This document shows, one piece after another, positions 61,377 through 64,000 of a stretch of 64,000 nt of DNA (within the stretch, counting starts at the first letter, position 1; each line of letters starts with the position of its first letter). Below the pieces are notes generated by a model. The model saw nothing but the letters and a program-made list of their open reading frames with translations. It did no database searches and was not told where the DNA came from. This stretch comes from Brachypodius melanocephalos (taxonomy: Eukaryota > Chordata > Aves > Passeriformes > Pycnonotidae), in the NCBI GenBank assembly GCA_013398615.1, contig VZSR01001685.1, positions 34,777,637 to 34,841,636 on the forward strand, read 5' to 3'. A program made the position numbers and the translations under genes.

Positions 61377-63840
61377 TCCCTAAAATATTATTCTTTATGG
61401 GTACATGGATTTCCTAGCCAAAGACATGACAAATCACGTCACATGAAGTGACTGGTCCACAGCATCATAAGTAAGTTATGAAGGCAGAAGAAGATGAGGA
61501 ACACACCTCTTGAAGTAAAAGAGCATGACAGCACTTCAGTCAGGACTAAGAACGAGGCCTGGAAAGCATTAACAAATAGACACTATAGGAAATGATTTTC
61601 CAAAGTATTGCACATTGAGCAGAACCTTATGTCTGTATTAAAATGTTCAAAAAGTGCTGCCATTTTGCACAGATGACTACCTGAGGAGCAAAGGCCAAGA
61701 CAATCAGGTCTTTCATCTCAATAGTCATAGGCAGGAACAGAGGGGATATGGGGATCTTCTACTAATGTAATGATGCAAGTTTTTTCTTCCACAGAAGAGG
61801 ATTAAGTACATTCTGACAATTAACTTATTCTATCCTTCTCATAATAAGCAGTGAAAGACTATTTTAACTAAGCCCAGTAAATCAAAGATGTGTGGATACA
61901 GAGTAAAATTGCTTCTTTCCTTTTTTACAGTTACAAAAAGACCATCTGATTCCAATGATAATCAGCCACTCCACATGATTCCCATTAGCTCTGTCCATGG
62001 AACACCTGAACAAAAGCCAAAAGAACTTGGACATGTTCCTCATTCTGCCTTTTCATTATTTTTTTCATCTAAACATCTGTTTTCCCATGTTGACGTATGA
62101 GCTCATAACTTGCAGAACAAAGACAACCCGTGCCTTCATGTAGCAGCGTTGTTTGTGTAGGTAGCACTGGGTTTTTCTGACAATTTCTCCATGTCAATTC
62201 CATCCTTTAGTCTGTCGTCCAAAATCACTACCACATTGCAAGGAACCACCAAAAGGCACTGAATGCTTCTTTAGGGGGAAAGTTTTAAAAAAATAACCAG
62301 AAACTGAAGCATAATTTAATGAGGGATATTGGTTAAATATAGCTTTATAAGGAAAACATGATGGTGATTACTTCATGAATAGCAATGCTATGACCACTAT
62401 CACAGATCATGTCTATTTAGCTGCACGACACCATAGCATTTTCAAAACAAATGTAGTACTTGTGCCCTATTTTGAAGCTTTTACATTTTAGGGCCAGGAT
62501 CCTGTAAAAAGTATTCAATTTTCACCGATCATGGGAATCTCTTGCAATACCCCATGCTAAGTATGTGTGTGTAACAGCTCAAGAGGACCAGGGCCACTTA
62601 AACATACTGTATTTAAGATCATTGGATCCTGTGGAATGTCTCACACACAGAAAACTATAAAAAGTTTAAGTGCTTGCAGATCAAATAAGTGAATTTAGAA
62701 AAAAAAAATGAAAAATAAAAAAGTTAGTACAAAACAGAGTACAAAGTAGAGTTGCTTCGGACTGTAATGCGATTTGTGCTAGTCCTGCTGGTGTTGGCTT
62801 TTCTTTGTTTACAATATGAATGCTGTAAGTCCCCTACAGCAAACCTACAATCCAAAGTTGAAATAAAGTTAGATTATATGGTAAGCATTTAAATATTTTA
62901 AAATTTTTGACAGTTTACAGTGTTAAAATTTATTTTGCAATAATGCAGTTAATATTTTTACTTCAAAGTTTACATAAAAACAAGTATCTTAAATTTTTTT
63001 CTTCCATCCTTCTCAATTACATAAGCAAATGCTGGAGTATTGAGATCAAGAAAGCGGAAGGCAGAGACTCTCTCTGGGAAGATGATAAACAAGCAAGATG
63101 ATAAACTCAGGAGTTGTAGCAGAAGGAACTTGGTAACAAAGGAGAGAATGAGTATCACTAGGTGAAGGTTAGGACAGTGAGGCAGTAAGAGTGTGGATGT
63201 ACAGATTTGTGCCCATTAATACAGAAGTACAGGATACCAAATGTAGCTCCGTGTATTCTTTCAGTAATATGAACAGAGTGTCAAACAGTGTCAAACTCTA
63301 TCAAACAATATCAGGAGGGTGGCACCTGGCCCCAAAGAGAAGAGACAGGCTGCTGTGGGCAGGCTGCTCTCCGAGACTGTGAGAGGACACCAGCTCCAGC
63401 ACTGGCTTCAGACAGCTGGGGCTTAACAAAATTCTTGCAGTGGCACAGAAGTGGATTGAGTAGCAGCAAATGGGGTTTCAGCAAATCTGGGGGGTTTCTT
63501 GTGATTATTCATGCAGAAATTGTTTTCTCACCTCAGCTCACTTTAGGAAACCCATATTTTCCATCAGAGATGTTTGGAGATGCCCATTTCCATAAAATTT
63601 ACTGTTGGAAGGCTAAAAATTTTACCATAATTACTAGCATTTCAGCCAAAAAAGACAGCCATAATTTCAAGTATTAGCTGCCATCACCCCATCAGCTACA
63701 GCTAATATATCTTTCCCACCCAGGAGGAGAGTTCAAATGCCAGTTTTAGCTGATTCTTGTCCCATGGCAAAGATAGACATTAAGAGCAAGGGATATACCA
63801 TGCTTACATGCAGCAGATGCAAAGGAATGCAGTTTGTAGC
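61377..63840. other. Unique non-coding sequence
   Basis: No gene is recognised. The 62280-63010 part is AT-rich. A 'gggccaggatcctgtaaaaa' phrase at about 62491 recalls ancient sauropsid repeats but is isolated. The degenerate repeat at 63278 is listed separately. Confidence 0.5.
63278..63315. repeat. Degenerate 10-11-bp tandem repeat
   Basis: Successive units gtgtcaaaca, gtgtcaaactc, tatcaaacaa and tatcagg share a (G/T)(T/A)(G)TCAAAC core. Three full units and one partial unit. Confidence 0.7.
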
Positions 63841-63858
63841 TTTTTTTTTTTTTTTTTT
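63841..63858. repeat. T18 homopolymer
   Basis: Eighteen consecutive T. Read as A18 on the minus strand, it has no polyadenylation signal next to it and no recognisable retrocopy. Confidence 0.92.
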
Positions 63859-64000
63859 GCCAAGCTTTGTTTCATCTGAGGTGGTATGCACTGAGGGGAA
63901 GCATTCATGCTGTGCAGTTTCATGGGGAGGCTGGAGAGTTGGGATCCCTGTTTGCTGGACAGATGGGCTCACCTGGAGGGCGACTGACCACGCTGTCACT
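63859..64000. other. Unique sequence at the window end
   Basis: Nothing recognised. The minus frame 63999-63733 (88 codons) reads through the T18 run as lysines, which argues against coding. It is open at the window edge, so I cannot exclude continuation. Confidence 0.45.

Noticed and set aside
61066..61451. Two overlapping frames with GREGK repeats, 105 and 89 codons
   Set aside because: They are the unavoidable translation of the (GGGAA)n array, which is open in every + frame because the unit is 5 bp.
1..64000. CRISPR arrays, operons, prophage, insertion sequences or other prokaryotic systems
   Set aside because: No spaced direct repeats, no gene packing, and multiple avian CR1 copies show the DNA is vertebrate.

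Overview
The window reads as ordinary non-coding DNA from a bird genome: intergenic or intronic, with no protein-coding gene I can recognise. The best evidence for a bird is a set of CR1 LINE copies with the 3' terminus seen in avian CR1, scattered on both strands, plus a low density of simple repeats. There is no L1, Alu-like or polyA-tailed SINE material, no convincing CpG island and no prokaryotic gene organisation. The species cannot be told from the sequence.

Layout. From 1 to 33.5 kb the DNA is mostly unique, with an ancient LINE 3' fragment (2.15-2.45 kb), two old MIR-type SINE relics (4.45 and 30.65 kb), a canonical G-quadruplex motif (7.42 kb), a T-rich low-complexity tract (9.9 kb), and a 30-bp minisatellite seed (31.4 kb). 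From 33.5 to 45.7 kb lies most of the recognisable transposon sequence. It holds a CR1 ORF2 endonuclease-to-linker fragment on + (33.55-34.24), an L2/L3-like tail (36.2), a CR1 3' copy on - (39.0-39.6), a possible ancient short element (41.5), a CR1 3' copy on + (42.8-43.0), a strongly decayed reverse-transcriptase-to-3'UTR relic on - (44.1-45.0) and another CR1 on + (45.1-45.7). From 45.7 to 64 kb there is one more CR1 (51.7-52.1), a (CA)16 microsatellite (54.1) and a 193-bp perfect (GGGAA)n array (61.2-61.4).

Mobile elements add up to about 6 percent of the window by my reading, which is unremarkable for a bird. Nearly all open frames are short, overlap others on both strands and carry no family signature. 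The longest ones (193, 167, 156 codons) look like chance. The weak coding or promoter-like candidates (55.7 kb, 12.8 kb on -, 41.8 kb) are listed as findings with low scores. I found no new biological system. The most informative observations are the two generations of LINE relics, with reverse-transcriptase motifs still readable in the older one, and the non-B-DNA-prone repeats. Repeat family assignments rest on recalled consensus sequences, and no search was run.
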